Shown here piece after piece: positions 1-12,547 of a stretch of DNA of 64,000 bases. The notes beneath the pieces are model-generated. The model worked only from the letters and a program-made list of their open reading frames with translations, was not told the origin of the DNA and did not search any database. The first letter of the stretch is position 1, and the number at the start of each line of letters is the position of its first letter. This stretch comes from Sphagnum compactum (lineage: Eukaryota; Bryophyta; Sphagnopsida; Sphagnales): the NCBI GenBank assembly GCA_965153455.1, contig OZ234504.1, positions 7,812,001 through 7,876,000 of the forward strand, written 5' to 3'. The translations under genes and the position numbers were made by a program.

Positions 1-2102
1 ACGGTAGAAGGCAAGTACCAGGAGAGACCGAAGCTGCCGTTCATCCCGGGAATCGATTACGCCGGCATCGTTATTGAAGTCGGTCGTCAAGTCACGGATT
101 TCAATCCCGGCGATGCCGTCTGTGGTGTTGTGGACTCCAACTCCGGCACTCTTGCCGAGGAGATTGTCACAGACGTTGACAGAACGTACGTAGGTTTTGT
201 CGCATTCCCCCTTTCTTTTCCTGCCCCAATTTCTCCTAAAAAGAAAAAATGATCCATAGCGACGATTCCTGTGGAAAACGAACAAACTCGCGAAGCTTAT
301 GGTTTGAATGCACTCTTCAGGAACAAACTAATGTTGCTCGGAAAGACTTCCAACTTCTGAAAGCTCTGCTTGCTGCAGGTACAAGGTACCAAAGGGAGTT
401 GATCTAGTGCAGGCTGGTGGTCTTCCTGTTGCATTTGGCACATCACATGTTGCTCTTGTGCACCGAGCTCACATTCAAGCTGGTCAGGTCAGAGACTGTC
501 TTGTCTTTGGTGGCCTGTAATCATCCCTTCTTCATATCATGGGGAGAAGGGTTTGCCATAAAACCCTAAACCCTAAAGACACTTACTCACTAATGAAGAT
601 CATGCAGTTCCTTTTGCCCTGATGTTGGCAACATGATGAAATCGGTTTGGGTTAGACCTTCCTCCAAATGAGGAAAAATATGAAATCTGAGAGTTGTTTT
701 GCAGAGATTGTTTGTGTCGTTAGTCACCACTACCATGCTTGGAAAAGGTCTCAAAGGTGGGGTTTCCACATAGCAGGTGCTTCTTGTGCTCGGGGCAGGA
801 GGAGGAGTGGGCACAGCTGCTGTGCAAATTGGCAAGATCTGTGGTGCTATTGTTATTGCAGCTGCCAGGTACTCTCTCTGGGCCTTGTTCCATATGTATG
901 TCTGTCCCCACTGCCGTAATGTTTTCTCTTGAAGGGGGGTTGTTGGCTCCAACCTTGAAGCAAAAGAAACACTCTTGAAATCTTCACATTGATCTTTGAG
1001 CCCATGGTTTCAATGCTCGGCATGAGTTTTTGTACTATTGCATTGACAAAAGGCATTTGCATTTTGACACAAGGGGGCAAGAGAAAGCACAATTGTTGAA
1101 AGATTTAGGCGCCGACTATGTGGTAGACCCAAGTGATGGTGGGCTGATCAAATCTGTTCAAGCCTTCTTGAAGTCGAAAAACCTTAAGGGTGTTGATGTT
1201 CTCTATGATCCAGTTGGTGGGAAACTTTTCAAGGACAGTATGAAGCTACTCAAATGGGGTGCTCACATACTCATCATAGGTTTTACCAGCGGTGAAATTC
1301 CAACCATTCCTGCAAATATTGTCCTTGTTAAGGTGAGAGTATGAAAAGGATGAATCTGATATGTTTGTTGATTTTCTTCATCTGTCTTTTAGCTTTTGTG
1401 TTCCTCCTCCTCTTTGAAAGTGCAAGACCAGAAATGTTTTACGAGAGGAGGTTTGATGACCATGGTGAGAGATAGGACTCTGTTTGGAAAGGTTTGTGTG
1501 AAGTTGTTAAGAAATAAGTTTCAAGGTGCTGAAACATGTGTTTTGGTTGGTGTCTTGTTGAATTTTGTTTGCAGCACGTTTCTTGCTACTAATGAAGTGT
1601 TGTTTTGAAGTGTGCAGAATTGGACAGTACATGGCCTTTACTGGGGCAGCTACTTGCAGCATAAGCCTGAGGTTCTTCGGGAATCAATCCAGGAGTTATT
1701 AGAGATGTTGGGCAAGGGCACCTTACGTGTTAATGTCTCCCACACATTCTCACTTGACCAGGTAGGTTCTTCGGTCCTGCCAACCCTTGGGTTCATATGT
1801 ATGCTTCTTTGCAAATGTGTGGATGGACTTTTGAGTAGGTGCCAACAGTTCCCTGAGTGTCCTGAATGTGTGTCATGTCTGAGCATCCCAGAAAACTCTG
1901 CACTCAATTGTCTCGCCTGGAACTGGTTCTGTATGAAAAAATCATGAGCCTCATGATTGAAGTCCGTTGCATTTTCCATCAGGCAAATCAAGCATTTGCA
2001 ACCATTCAGCAGCGACAGGTCATGGGGAAGGTGATGATACTACCGGGGGGGAAATTGGATGACATGAACTCAACCACTACTGGGGCCATTTCAAAGCTGT
2101 AA
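1..2102 (+). CDS. Quinone oxidoreductase-like protein (MDR superfamily), 5'-partial, six exons
   Basis: Coding exons join as 1-185, 379-487, 777-868, 1074-1332, 1618-1761 and 1983-2102 (TAA stop). All introns are GT...AG and phases agree, giving 302 residues; roughly the first 40 residues lie upstream of the window. The product is a GroES-like plus Rossmann-fold medium-chain reductase, expected to reduce quinones or enones with NADPH. Visible signs: GKYQERPKLPFIPG and GIDYAGIV in the catalytic domain, the nucleotide-binding loop VLLVLGAGGGVG (fragment residues 99-110), then EKAQLLKDLGADYVVD, GVDVLYDPVGG, IGFTSGEIPTIPAN and GLYWGSY, all typical of the quinone oxidoreductase-like protein 2 type. 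No zinc-ligand cluster is visible, as expected for this branch. The C-terminus, MGKVMILPGGKLDD, is slightly extended. The intron 3 acceptor (ACACAAG) has a weak pyrimidine tract. The reading frame is intact, so the gene is probably functional. Confidence 0.93.
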
Positions 2103-3284
2103 AAGCCAAGATTAGGCTTTGGAAAACAGGGCCAGATCAGCAGCGGCATGTCTGTTACTTGAGTGAAGTAAAAAAAAGGTAGTTGCTGGGCTCTCTCTCT
2201 CTTGTTTAATTTTTCATTATGTCAGGCAGTTGTTTGTTTCCTGTGTCTCATCACACAATGTGAATTGACAATGAATATTGTCTATCTTGTCATTGGAGGT
2301 GGATAGGGTTGTGGGTTCATCAAAATGTGCATGAAATGTGAATTGACAAACACAAGAGGAGCAGTTTTCCATCTTGTTCATTTTGATCAATTTTGAAGAG
2401 GAATGAACTTGGGTCCTTGCATCCCCTACCCATGGGCTTTACCCATTGTAAAGCACAAGTTGAACATCATCATGAACCGAAACATACATTGATTATGAGG
2501 TGTAGATGGGGAGGGTGGGTTCTTATGTGTCCTCCTTAAGAGCGGGCATAAGATTTCTACCTCTTAAAAGAGTATTCATAACATCCCTCCTCTTTTCTAA
2601 AGGTGCCCATGAAATAATACTAGGAAATTTCTCTGTTTAAATTTCCTGCAGTAGAAAATACATTTGTCTTTCTCTTTGGTGCCCACCCAGAAGTTTCCAT
2701 TCATTGTGGCAACATCTACTACATGTGTAAGTAAAGAGACATCTTAGAACATTTTGCATGTTGAGTACATAACGCTTTGTGCACTAATTGGTGCAGCTCC
2801 AAAATGTTTAGCAAACTTGCAGAGGATGTTAGGAGACATGTGGCACTTTTTCGTTTATGTCTGCTTTAGGGTTCAGGGTTGAGGGTTCAAGTTACTGAGT
2901 CATTTCAATTGACTGATATGAAAAGGCTTTGTTGCATTTTGAAGCCGAATATTCTTTCCAAATGTTCTTTCTCCCTTGATTAAAATTGGTGCTGTTATTA
3001 AATCAGGATCTCTCTTCCAAGCCCAAATTTCACACACACATACCAATGAGGAGACAATTTATGACTTCACCCTGTTGGGTGATGTGCAGGGCTGCTGGTT
3101 CGCACAGCCCCTTCTTCTGGTAATGCCCTTGTCTGAGGCTGCTACCCAATGGAAAGACGGTGACAAAAAGAGGGAAGAACCCTCTACCCAGAAACAAAAC
3201 TCTGTGGAGGTTGAACATCCGCTTAGAACATCACCTCCCCTACCGCTAGAAAAATTCTCAGAGTTTTGCAATCTCCACTAAGTA
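2103..3284. other. 3' flank of the oxidoreductase gene; no gene seen
   Basis: This stretch probably begins with the 3' untranslated region of the oxidoreductase. Its composition is mixed, with scattered short open frames (for example 2976-3281) that show no recognisable protein pattern. I see no convincing poly(A) site, RNA gene or mobile element. Confidence 0.5.
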
Positions 3285-4030
3285 TTTAATACCTATCCTA
3301 CTTATACCTACTACCTATCCACATAATAAAGTATCTACAATTTAACCTATCTACTACTACTAACTATCTTACTTATCACATACCATTTAGGTTACATATT
3401 TACTATTTATTATCGAACCTACCTAATAAATTGATTACCTAACCTACATTTAATAAATTAAATTTTTAACATAACTAATTAATTAATCAATTAATACAAA
3501 AACAGTATGACATATCCACAAAATAAAAAACCTTTTGCTTAGCTTACCTATCTACCTACGACCTACTAATACCTGTCCTATTTATTACATGCTACCTAGG
3601 TTACATACCTACTATCTACTACTTATTAATACCTATCCTATTTATTATATATTACCTAGCATATCTAATTAATTGATTAAGTACCTAACCTAATTAATTA
3701 GTTAATTAATATGAAAACATGATCACATATTCACACAATAAATTAATTAACTTACAACTTATCCTACTTACTACCTATTACCTAGTATACCAATTAATTA
3801 ATGACCTAACCTACCAACTACTTACTTAGCCTAACTAGGTTTAATTTTCATAATTAGCTTAGTAGCTACATCTTATAAATTAGTCTACTATTACCTATAG
3901 ATAACTTAGGCCAATTAACTAAGTATGTAAGGTCGGTTAAGCTATCAATGTACATAGGCCTACTTAGTTTAATGTAACCTATTAAGCTTATTAAACTTAG
4001 TGTACCAACTAGGTTATAATAATATCTTCT
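3285..4030. repeat. TAGG/CCTA low-complexity island A
   Basis: About 750 bases are built mainly from the words CCTA, TACCTA, TTAATTAA and CTACTA, on the strand opposite in sense to most of the 22-kb island. There is no fixed period, so this is a degenerate word-rich tract and not a clean microsatellite. Similar tracts occur at 22.0-23.0, 23.2-23.46, 32.5-33.1 and 44.0 kb. Confidence 0.8.
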
Positions 4031-5373
4031 AACAAACTATTAACTATTAAATATTATATCATGAAAGATCCATGGATAATTACAAAGATCAAGTCCAAGG
4101 CAACTCATGCACAAGGGTGAAACAATGATAATTTATGCCAATGAAGGATATTTGATTTTGTGTGAAAGTATCCATGAACTAAGCATTAACACATTAAACT
4201 CATGAATATATTTTTTATTTTAATGATCAATAAGAGGAACTTCTTTGATTTCATTGAATAATATTAAAAAATTGCATGTTTTAATACACATTTAAGTACA
4301 TTAAAAAATACAAGTACAAGAAAATATGTGCCTCACTTTTGAACAAATATTATAATGAAAGTACAACTATAATTAGATTTTCAAATGGATGAAACATTAA
4401 TATGTATTAATGTGTTTTAAATTTTTCATATAAAAGTATGTTTAAAATTGGAAAATCTAGCTATTTTAGAACATACTTTTCATTTATTTTTTTTATACTA
4501 AAATTCTTCAAACTTTATGTGTAGCTAACCATAAATTCAATGGAGTGCACCATTGTTTCATAATGAAAGTTAAAAAAGTTTTTAATAGATTTTCTCATGT
4601 TTATGTCATAAATGTGACTATGATTACAAGGTGCATACTTTTTTGGCATGGCATACTTTAACAAGTCATAATTTGACATCTTTTACATCAATTTGTATAG
4701 CATAAATCTAAAACATGAAACCACATAAACAATTTTTTCATAATTCAATCAAGCACGCTCATGAAGATGGGATAGTTTTCATTTAAAACTTGTTGAAAAA
4801 CATTGTGCATTTCAAATATGTTGCCACAAGATTCTAACAAGTTTGAAGTGGACATGATTTCACAAAAATCTCTAGTGAGGAATTCAATCAACACAATTAA
4901 ATCATTGCACAACTAGTTCAATGTCCTTCATTCAATCCTTGCAACATTATCACAATGTGCTACAAATTAGTTGAACACAAATGATCGCAAATATAGTGAG
5001 TATTCACTAGTCCATTTTGTGTAGCGCTTTCAAAATATTATCATATCATCTAGGTTCCAATATAATCTCTACATGTTCTTTCAATAAAATCCACCTCCTC
5101 ATTGAGGTTATTGAATGAAAAGTATGACATTTTTATAAGAACACATTGACAATGAATCAAACATTGTACTAAAAAGTTAACAAATACAAATAATATGTAC
5201 TTGAAGAGTACAAAAAATGGTGTTGATTGTTGCAAGGCTCTAAAGAGGTTTAAGTTTACACCAAGACATGTTTCAATACACCAACATATAATTTCAAGAC
5301 CAGCCTCAACAATGTTGGAAACCATGCTCCCTAGTCAATCATGTTATTTGCAAATTACCTATACTTTCAATCC
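4031..5373. other. AT-rich intergenic DNA; nothing recognised
   Basis: The tract is strongly AT-rich, with many runs of A and T and stop codons in all frames. I recognise no gene, transposon domain or RNA here. Confidence 0.5.
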
Positions 5374-5575
5374 TCAATCTTTGTATTCAACAATAGCAAC
5401 CCATTGGCATTGTGATTTTATTGAGGTTCTCACTCTTTGCATTCATCAGATCTTCAATCTTTGTATTCAACAATAACAACCCAATCACAACTTATGCTTT
5501 TCAGATTGTCACTCTTTCTAGTTATCACATCCTCAATCTTAGATTCGGCACCCTTTCTTTTCAACAATAGGAACT
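5374..5575. repeat. Minisatellite with a period of about 80 bp (three decayed copies)
   Basis: The phrase TCAATCTTTGTATTCAACAA begins at 5374 and 5454, and a diverged version begins at 5533 with TTTTCAACAATAGG further on. Between them the text ACTCTTTGCATTCATCA and CACTCTTTCTAGTTATCA is also related. This suggests a small tandem array. Confidence 0.7.
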
Positions 5576-5594
5576 GTTTCTTTCCCATGATCCA

Positions 5595-5677
5595 GACAAT
5601 TCCATCCATGGCTAGCACAGAAATTTAGTCATGAAATTAGCACAAAAATTTCTGTGCTAACCATGGATAGAATTGTC
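5595..5677. repeat. Inverted repeat, 32-bp arms
   Basis: Arm 5595-5626 and arm 5646-5677 are reverse complements with two mismatches, separated by 19 bases. The shared core is CCATGG(C/T)TAGCACAGAAATTT. A third partial copy of the core follows at about 5685-5712. A hairpin or foldback relic is the simplest reading. Confidence 0.85.
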
Positions 5678-6947
5678 ATGGCCATGTGCTAGCCATGGAT
5701 GAAATTTCTGTGACAACTGAAATTTCTTGATTGACTCAGCTCACAGATGTCACTGGAATTAAAGAGCGAGTATGAAGAAGGAAGTGCTAATTAAACAGTT
5801 GATGATTATGAAAAATCCTTATACTAATCATTTTCAATTGCTCTTAATTAAGGAGGGCCCCATTTCTCTCCTCCTCCTCACATGGATTGCAGTAGACTCT
5901 AGTGCACTCTTAATTTTGAATTTCACCTGATAAGGCTGAAGAACATTGAATTGAGAAGAATCAAAACTTTCTCATGTGAGAGTATTACTAGAGGAGGGAG
6001 TTTACTGTGAACAATCATACATGCATGTATGTGCACTGTCAAGGATGCTACCAGTCGAGCTTTTCTTCATTCAATATTATTCAGAGATTTACAGTGCTGT
6101 CATAGATGTTGCACCACCAAATTTAAGCTCTCTGAAGTTCAGCAACTCCTGAGCAGAGGAATTTAATAGAGACATATCTGCATAGATTGCAAACTACAAA
6201 ACAACATGAGGGCTCAGAAAAAGTAGTTGAAGATCTGAAGCTAGAAAAACAACTTCGGCTGCAAATCTTTTCTAGCGCCAGATTCTATCAACCAAGGATT
6301 TCTGCATTGCCAAGACACAATCTCGAGTACAACACTATATGTATATATATATATGTAGATCTTATATATATATATATATATATAAGAGATAACTTCCTAC
6401 TATAGGTTGAAATCTAGCTAAGTCTTCCCCGTATGCATTAAGGGGCCGGGGATGCAGGCAGCAGGACCATGAGCTAGCTGCTGGTTTGCATGATCACTCA
6501 GGCATGGCTGCTGGCTGGCTGGCTGGCTGGCTGCAATTATTCTGAACTCTGTACCTTGATGATGAGTTGAAACACACAGTGCACACATACACACACAGAT
6601 CCCTTGCAGATTAACAAACTCCTTCAAGTAAAGATCTCCAATCGCTCCCTGGAGACTCAAATCAGGCCATGATCAGCCACACGCAGCAGCATCCTGCAGG
6701 GAAACAAACTTTGTAACAAGGATTAGAAACCCAAAAGCTGCTGTTCAGGATTTTGTGGGCCACCAAGTTATAAAATCCTGCCAGAATATCTATCTGCAAG
6801 CTCATCATAATCTGTATTTACAGTAGTCAAATGTGCATTACAGATATGTATGCAATTGTTCATATTTTCGAGCAATCCCCCATTGAGCATGGATGATCAG
6901 ATACCTGTTTGATTCCGATCAGAACTTGGAAGACCGCGCGAGTTCAG
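5678..6947. other. 3' flank of the extensin gene with microsatellites
   Basis: No protein-coding gene is recognised. A (TA)n microsatellite lies at about 6336-6384 and a (GGCT)n run at about 6506-6533. The part just below 6948 is likely the 3' untranslated region of the extensin gene, which is transcribed leftwards. Confidence 0.6.
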
Positions 6948-7997
6948 CTAGTTCTGATCAGACTTCGGCGTTACATCCCGGGTCGACTTGTCAGCGTAAT
7001 GAGGAGGAGGGGGAGCTGAAGATTCGTAAGGAGCTGGAGGAGGAGAATTATAGAAGGATGGAGGTGGAGATTTGTACTGATCATAGGGAGGAGGCGGAGA
7101 CTTGTAAACATAGTAAGGGCTTGTAGGAGGTGGGGGCCAAGTTTTGTATACATAAGGAGGCGGAGGCGGAGAATGTGAAGAGTCGTGAGGAGGATGATGA
7201 TACACATAGGGAGGGAGAGACGGTGATTTGTAAATGTAAGGAGCTGCTGGGGGCGGCGGGGACTTGTATATGTAGCGATCAGGTGGAGATTCATGATGTC
7301 TGTAGTGAGTAGGATATGGTGGAGATTCATGACTGTAGTAAGGAGGAGATTTGTACTGCACATCATGATGATGATGATGAGGAGGAGGAGGAGGCGACTT
7401 GTAATCGTAGCCTGGAGAATATGGAGGTGGACTAGGAGATTTGTAATAGTAAGGGGATGCAGGCGACGAGGAACCATGATGATCCTGGTCATGGCTGGAT
7501 CCGTGATCATCGTGATCATGATCACGCGGCTTCCTCTCATGAGACTTCTTGTGGTGATCATCGTGGGCTTTCGGCTCACCGCAGTTTTTATAAGGACTTG
7601 ATGGAGGTGGAGACTTGTATGTGTAATAGGGAGACGCGGGAGGAGAATGGTATCTATCGTGATCAGGAGGAGAGGTGGAATAATAGGGCGGGGAATATGA
7701 CGCGGGAGGTGGGGAGTAGTAGCTGCTGCTGCCAGGTGGAGAATAATATTCCCATAACTTCCGCTGCAACTGTCGTGGATCAGCTGCGGAACGCGCAGCC
7801 CGCGTCGAGCTTGCCGTCGTTTGGAGCAACGATCTCATGCCATTGCTAGTCGAATACTGATCAGATGCAGCGCTCTGCACCAGCACAATCTCACTCCCTA
7901 TGATCAGGTTAGCCAAAAGCAAGCCCTGCATGACCAGAGCCATCCTCGCCGTGACCATCGCGACATGGATCCAGCACCTAGCTTCACCACCTTGCAT
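6948..7997 (-). CDS. Extensin-like hydroxyproline-rich glycoprotein with His/Asp-rich insert
   Basis: One open frame of 349 codons. Residues 14-43 (MVTARMALVMQGLLLANLII and onward) form a plausible signal peptide, so Met14 (position 7958) may be the true start; Met1 at 7997 is the longest option. After a spacer (residues 44-82) come many extensin motifs: YSPP, YYSPPP, YKSPPPP, YVYKSPPPP and VYKTWPPPP, which are expected sites of proline hydroxylation, arabinosylation and Tyr cross-linking in the cell wall. Residues 145-174 are almost all His, Asp, Lys, Arg and Ser (HDDHHKKSHERKPRDHDHDD is the core), following a Cys at 139. That insert is not part of the classic extensin repeat and might bind metal or pectin; this is inference. 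No intron is needed. Three frames overlap it as shadows. Confidence 0.87.
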   Translation of the reverse strand: MQGGEARCWIHVAMVTARMALVMQGLLLANLIIGSEIVLVQSAASDQYSTSNGMRSLLQTTASSTRAARSAADPRQLQRKLWEYYSPPGSSSYYSPPPASYSPPYYSTSPPDHDRYHSPPASPYYTYKSPPPSSPYKNCGEPKAHDDHHKKSHERKPRDHDHDDHGSSHDQDHHGSSSPASPYYYKSPSPPPYSPGYDYKSPPPPPHHHHHDVQYKSPPYYSHESPPYPTHYRHHESPPDRYIYKSPPPPAAPYIYKSPSLPPYVYHHPPHDSSHSPPPPPYVYKTWPPPPTSPYYVYKSPPPPYDQYKSPPPSFYNSPPPAPYESSAPPPPHYADKSTRDVTPKSDQN

Positions 7998-8260
7998 TGC
8001 GCGTACTCACAGCTTGTGGCACTTCGAACGGTCTATATCCCCGACTGGAAGCTCCACTAGAATTCGGGATGACGACGTGCTCGTTGCATGCATGCAGTCT
8101 CGTGAGCTCCGCTGGCGTGAGGCAGCTAGCTGATCACCTGCAACGGAATAATTCACAGTGTTGAATTCATGACAAGCAGCTGGTCGCATAATGGCTCTGC
8201 CCTTTAAATGGCATTCATAAGGATGATAAATATTCAACATACTAAATTTGAAACACATGG
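7998..8260 (-). promoter_or_regulatory. Probable 5' leader and proximal promoter of the extensin gene
   Basis: The sequence upstream of the extensin start (read leftwards from 8260) holds AT-rich boxes (GAATATTTATC, CCATTTAAAGG) that could serve as TATA elements, then a GC-richer leader. A GTGAGT donor-like site just before the first ATG and a TTGCAG acceptor-like site near 8140 leave room for a leader intron. None of these is proven by sequence alone. Confidence 0.3.
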
Positions 8261-10718
8261 TGGTTAGGCTAGCATGGTGACGCCCAAGTGATTCTATGTT
8301 TGAGTCATGGTGGAAATGTTTCTATAGTGGACTCCACATGACCTTAAAATGTAGGGATACCAAACTTTGGCCCCTTTTTGTTTCTGAGTGCATCACAATG
8401 TCTCCACTGTGAAGAGTACAGCCAACAAACTCATGATGATCCATCTTTAAGTGCAAGCTATATACCACAAAACAATATACAATATAAAACCAGCCTGCAA
8501 TGCAAAAAGCGCTGATTCTTCAGGCAGCTGTTATGGATACCCAGGTCTACCACTTGATTGTAGTAAGCATCTTCTGAACATCATGGAAGAAAAATCAACA
8601 GGACCTCTTAACTAGATACTGTACTCTGAAATTGATCATTACATAGCTTCTTACACATTGACATGGCTGCACAATGCTGATCAATAGTTCAAGTAGAGCC
8701 TGAAGAGAAAACAGGAATGTAGATCCAGAGGAGTGAGAAGAAAGAGGTCATGTGCCAGACCTCTGATCAGATGATATGTAGACCTGCAGAGCTCCTTTTT
8801 CTAGATTGGAACTCCCCAGCTTGGGAAATCATTAAACCAGATCTATTCAGGAGCAGCTTCTGTGCACTACATGAGTTGGTGTGAGGAAATAGGAACATTC
8901 GACACTTGTATATATACATTATGTAAAATTTGCATCATCATAGCAAACACTTTGGAGTACACTGTACTTGATGTGTGGACAACAAGAAGCCTGAGCAGCT
9001 GTTCAAGCTCAAACTGCTCTTTAAGGTGAATGATGTCACATGACAAGAAGATCATAATAACATGAAAATATGAGTTTTTCCATGCATGTGTACAGTTCTT
9101 GTGAAAATATTTTTTTTCTTAGAATGTCCCATTTGGATATGTTTTGAAGAATATTTTAATTTTCTTCTAATAATCCAATTCTAAGCACCTTATTTATATT
9201 TAAATAATTTAAAATAATAATTGAAAAAAGTTGTGGCCTACATGTAGTTTGCACATCATTTGAAAAAAAATGAAAAAAACTTCCTCTATGACTCAAAACT
9301 TGGGTAGTTTAAAAATGCATGTTTTGAGAATTCAAAAGATTTTTTTTATTATATAAAGCTCAATATTTTGTTTTCCAAATGGGTGCAAGTATGTAAATAG
9401 GAGCCAACATGATTATTTTACAAAAGGTTTTTTTTATCTTTTTTTATTTTTTGCAACTTGTTAATAAAAATACATATAGTTGCTCTAATAAATCACATGT
9501 TTTGTGTTAATCATTGTTGAATAAATATGAAAATTTCAAAGTGTGTAAATTTTGCTAGATTTTGCATTTCATTTCAAAAGTTTTTCATAATTTGAAATCA
9601 TGTATCAAAATATGCTAATTATTTTAGATTTTTGTTTCTTATATCATAAATTACAACTCTTTTTTTTGTATGTCATGCACATTACACCCAATTTACAAGT
9701 GGTAAAGAACTTTTGAAATTTTAAAATTTTAAAATTCCATATTTTTAAAATTGTGAATGCTTTTTGAATTTGAATAATAGGTTATTATCATCTAAATTCT
9801 TTTGGCATCAAAATTATGTTATTACAATAGTCTTTTATTTAGTCTTTTATAACCACAATCTAACGCAACATTTATTCAAGTTCAAATGTCATTTTTAAAA
9901 CCAAAACTCAAAATTTAATTTAATGAATTTTCAATTTTAATTTCTCAACATTCATATTAGTCATTTAGCACAAGTTAAAATGATTAACATAACTTTAAAA
10001 TGTTAAGAAACATATGTAAAAAAGTTCACAATTTTCACTAGTATCTAACAGGATTTTTGATTCCTATCTTTACATTTGCACCCAAATCCAACCATGAAAT
10101 TATGAGCCACCCTAAAAGTTTGGCATTGCTTTCTCAAGATTTTACATGCATGATTTAAATTTTTATCATTTGCTAAGACATCATAATTCAAAGGTGCAAC
10201 CTAAGCTTGGGGCTAGGAGAGTGAATTTTAGTAGATTATGAGCATTTGTGCATAGATTGGATTGGGTAGTATTGCACTTTCCCATGATTTGGAAGGAATG
10301 CAGTTGCGGAGTACAATTGAAAACATTGTGCACAATGAACTTGGAGGTGGCACTTCTAGGAGTGCTCTAAATCTTGATATATGAAGAGTAAGAAAAGTGT
10401 AGAGGAGATTGTTCAAGGTGAAAAAGGGAGAACACTGTAAAAGGGTGATCCTTAAGGATTTAGTTTTGAAGAAGAGAGAAAAGAAGTGGCATACTGCATG
10501 CATAATGTAAAAAATGTTGAATTGTTGATGGTCTAATAGTTTCTGAAACTTGTCGTTGGGTGAATTTGTAAGGAGTGGTTACAGGCTATCAAAATGGCGT
10601 TAAAAAATAATATATCACCTATTAATGAAATGCCCCAGAAATGACGTGTACTGCAATCACCTTGTGGACTATGTTTGTTTATGGTCATAATAAGATTTGC
10701 CTTGTGCTTTAAGTCCCA
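8261..10718. other. AT-rich intergenic DNA; nothing recognised
   Basis: Composition is moderate up to about 9050 and then very AT-rich to about 10200. Short frames exist (for example 8867-9055 and 10228-10503 on the minus strand) but show no recognisable family. No element ends were identified. Confidence 0.45.
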
Positions 10719-10825
10719 TGGGTGGAGGACATTCCCAAAATGTGAATCCTAATCACCTTGTCTTACTAGGTCCCTATTTTGGGAATGCCCCTACCCTACA
10801 CATGCATCAACCACAAGGTGATGAA
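10650..10825. repeat. Imperfect foldback (MITE-like relic)
   Basis: Nested inverted segments: ATCACCTTGTGG near 10655 pairs with CCACAAGGTGAT near 10811, and GGACATTCCCAAAAT (about 10727-10741) pairs with ATTTTGGGAATGCCCC (10776-10791). The nesting suggests a decayed foldback element of about 170 bp. No clear target duplication was seen. Confidence 0.55.
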
Positions 10826-11040
10826 TAAGTTGCACAAGGTGGTGATACGGCCGAGAAGAGCTTGAATGGGGCTGTTATTATTTGGTAACCTATTCACCTT
10901 CATGTCATTACTTCCACCTGCAGTTACCAGACGTTATACATCACATGTCCCTGTGTGAATCACTCCACATGTCCCTCATTGAGTCACTCCTCAACTAACG
11001 CTGAGCAGCTAGACAACAATTTCCAGTTTGATTGTACAGC

Positions 11041-11340
11041 CCAGCATTTTCTTTTACTGGTACCTTTTCACTAAATTTTGACCTGAAAAATATGATTTTG
11101 ACCTACACAAAGGATATTTTGTGATAAAAATGACTCAAATTCGTCAGATTTCAAAGAATGTTTATCCAAATTGCCAGATTTTAATGATAAGTTCCAGTAG
11201 GTAGCCAAGAATGTAGAAGGATTCTGTTTTTTCTCTACTTTTCATATCCAGTAATGTGGCCAAGTTTGGCTAAATCATTTTTTGGATGATCTCACTTTGA
11301 CTTCATAAAAAATTTCCTTAAAAGAAACCCTGGTACAGAC
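11041..11340 (+). repeat. Dispersed repeat family, copy 1
   Basis: This 300-base stretch aligns almost end to end with 13769-14063. Shared phrases include TTCTTTTACTGG, CTAAATTTTGACNTGAAAAA, ATGATAAGTTCCAG, GTAGCCAA, TTTGGCTAAAT and CTTAAAAGAAACCCTG. No terminal repeats are evident. Confidence 0.85.
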
Positions 11341-12544
11341 CCTGCTTGGTGTTGACAGTTACTGAATTGGTCACAAGTAGTACATTTCATGGCATTAAAG
11401 TTTTGCTTATATATATGTATGTCATATGAAAACAGAAAACCTTGCCTAGTACCCATTGAGTGCCACTAGTCTTCCTGACTTATGTAAGCATTTTAACATG
11501 TCTGATTTCATAAATGAAAACATGGGTATCCATTCTTCAATTGTGGACACAAATTGTTAATGAAGAAACAATGCTGTGAGACACTCATTAACCTATTGAT
11601 GAATCTGGTTGCAATCTCAAACAAACGATTATGCCCCCAGGGTATTTAGTTCCAATTTTTTCAAGTGATATGCAAAAACATATAAAGTGCAACTTATTGA
11701 AAAAAAGTAGAGTTTATATTTTATATAAATATAAATAGGGTGCGTAGGTTTATGAAAATATCTAAACTATTCTTCTTTTTAATATAATTTTTTTCTTCCT
11801 TCATAGCATATCAAAAAATATTCCTTTATTTTGTGTGCTCCATGAAAGATACAAGGACTAACTTCACCAAGATTATGCCTGGTTGTAATATCAAAAACAT
11901 ACATGATGAAACTAATGATCAGCTGGTTGATATGAGGATTAGTGTGGGTAGACTAGATCCCTCTTGAGGGTGATGAACAATTGCCAGTGGAGAAGTTCAA
12001 CACTTTTGCATGGGGTTCCGTTTCTCGATATAACCGCTTGTGGTTAACTGACTTTCTGTTTTTATCAGTGCATACCTACTAACAACCCAGTAACCCTTAT
12101 CTATCTACTAACTAGTGTTGGGCAGTTCTTTAAATTGTGAAAGGATAGTCATAAATGGGTCTCCGATCAGTTGCAGATGAAAGAACCTTGGCGGTTCTAA
12201 TTTTTCATTTTTAAATTTGGGCCAGCTTTAACAAATCAAGTACTCTTTTTGATCATATGATCATATGTTGTTGAGTCTTTAGGTTACTTAAAGCATCAAA
12301 TTTTCAACATGATTCTAAAATTTTAGACATTATCAAAAAAAAAAAAACCTCTAGAAACTTGGAAATTTTCTCAAAAATACAGACAGGGTTAAAAGAATCT
12401 TAATGGGGGGGGGGAGAGCTAGGGGCAGGGGGTTGGCAGCTACCTCCCACCCCCCTGGAATCAAAGAAATCCTGTAATTGAAGTGAAGAACCGGGCCTTA
12501 ACTTTTGGTGATGATTTTCAAGCACCTTCGGCTCTTTCAGCCTC
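11341..12544. other. Intergenic DNA; nothing recognised
   Basis: No gene is supported. There is a poly-A run at about 12336 and a G-rich stretch at about 12404-12432 (a run of ten G and GGGGCAGGGGG) followed by CCCACCCCCC, which could form local non-B DNA. Confidence 0.45.
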
Positions 12545-12547
12545 TAA

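Noticed and set aside
563-577. Telomere-like AAACCCTAAACCCTAAA
   Set aside because: Only two units, inside an intron of the oxidoreductase gene. This is a common telo-box-sized motif and not a telomeric array.
6971-7579. Long minus-strand open frame of 202 codons, and plus-strand frames at 7293-7849
   Set aside because: These are shadow frames of the extensin coding repeats; the composition (runs of Thr/Leu/Ile or Arg/Met) is what shifted proline codons give.
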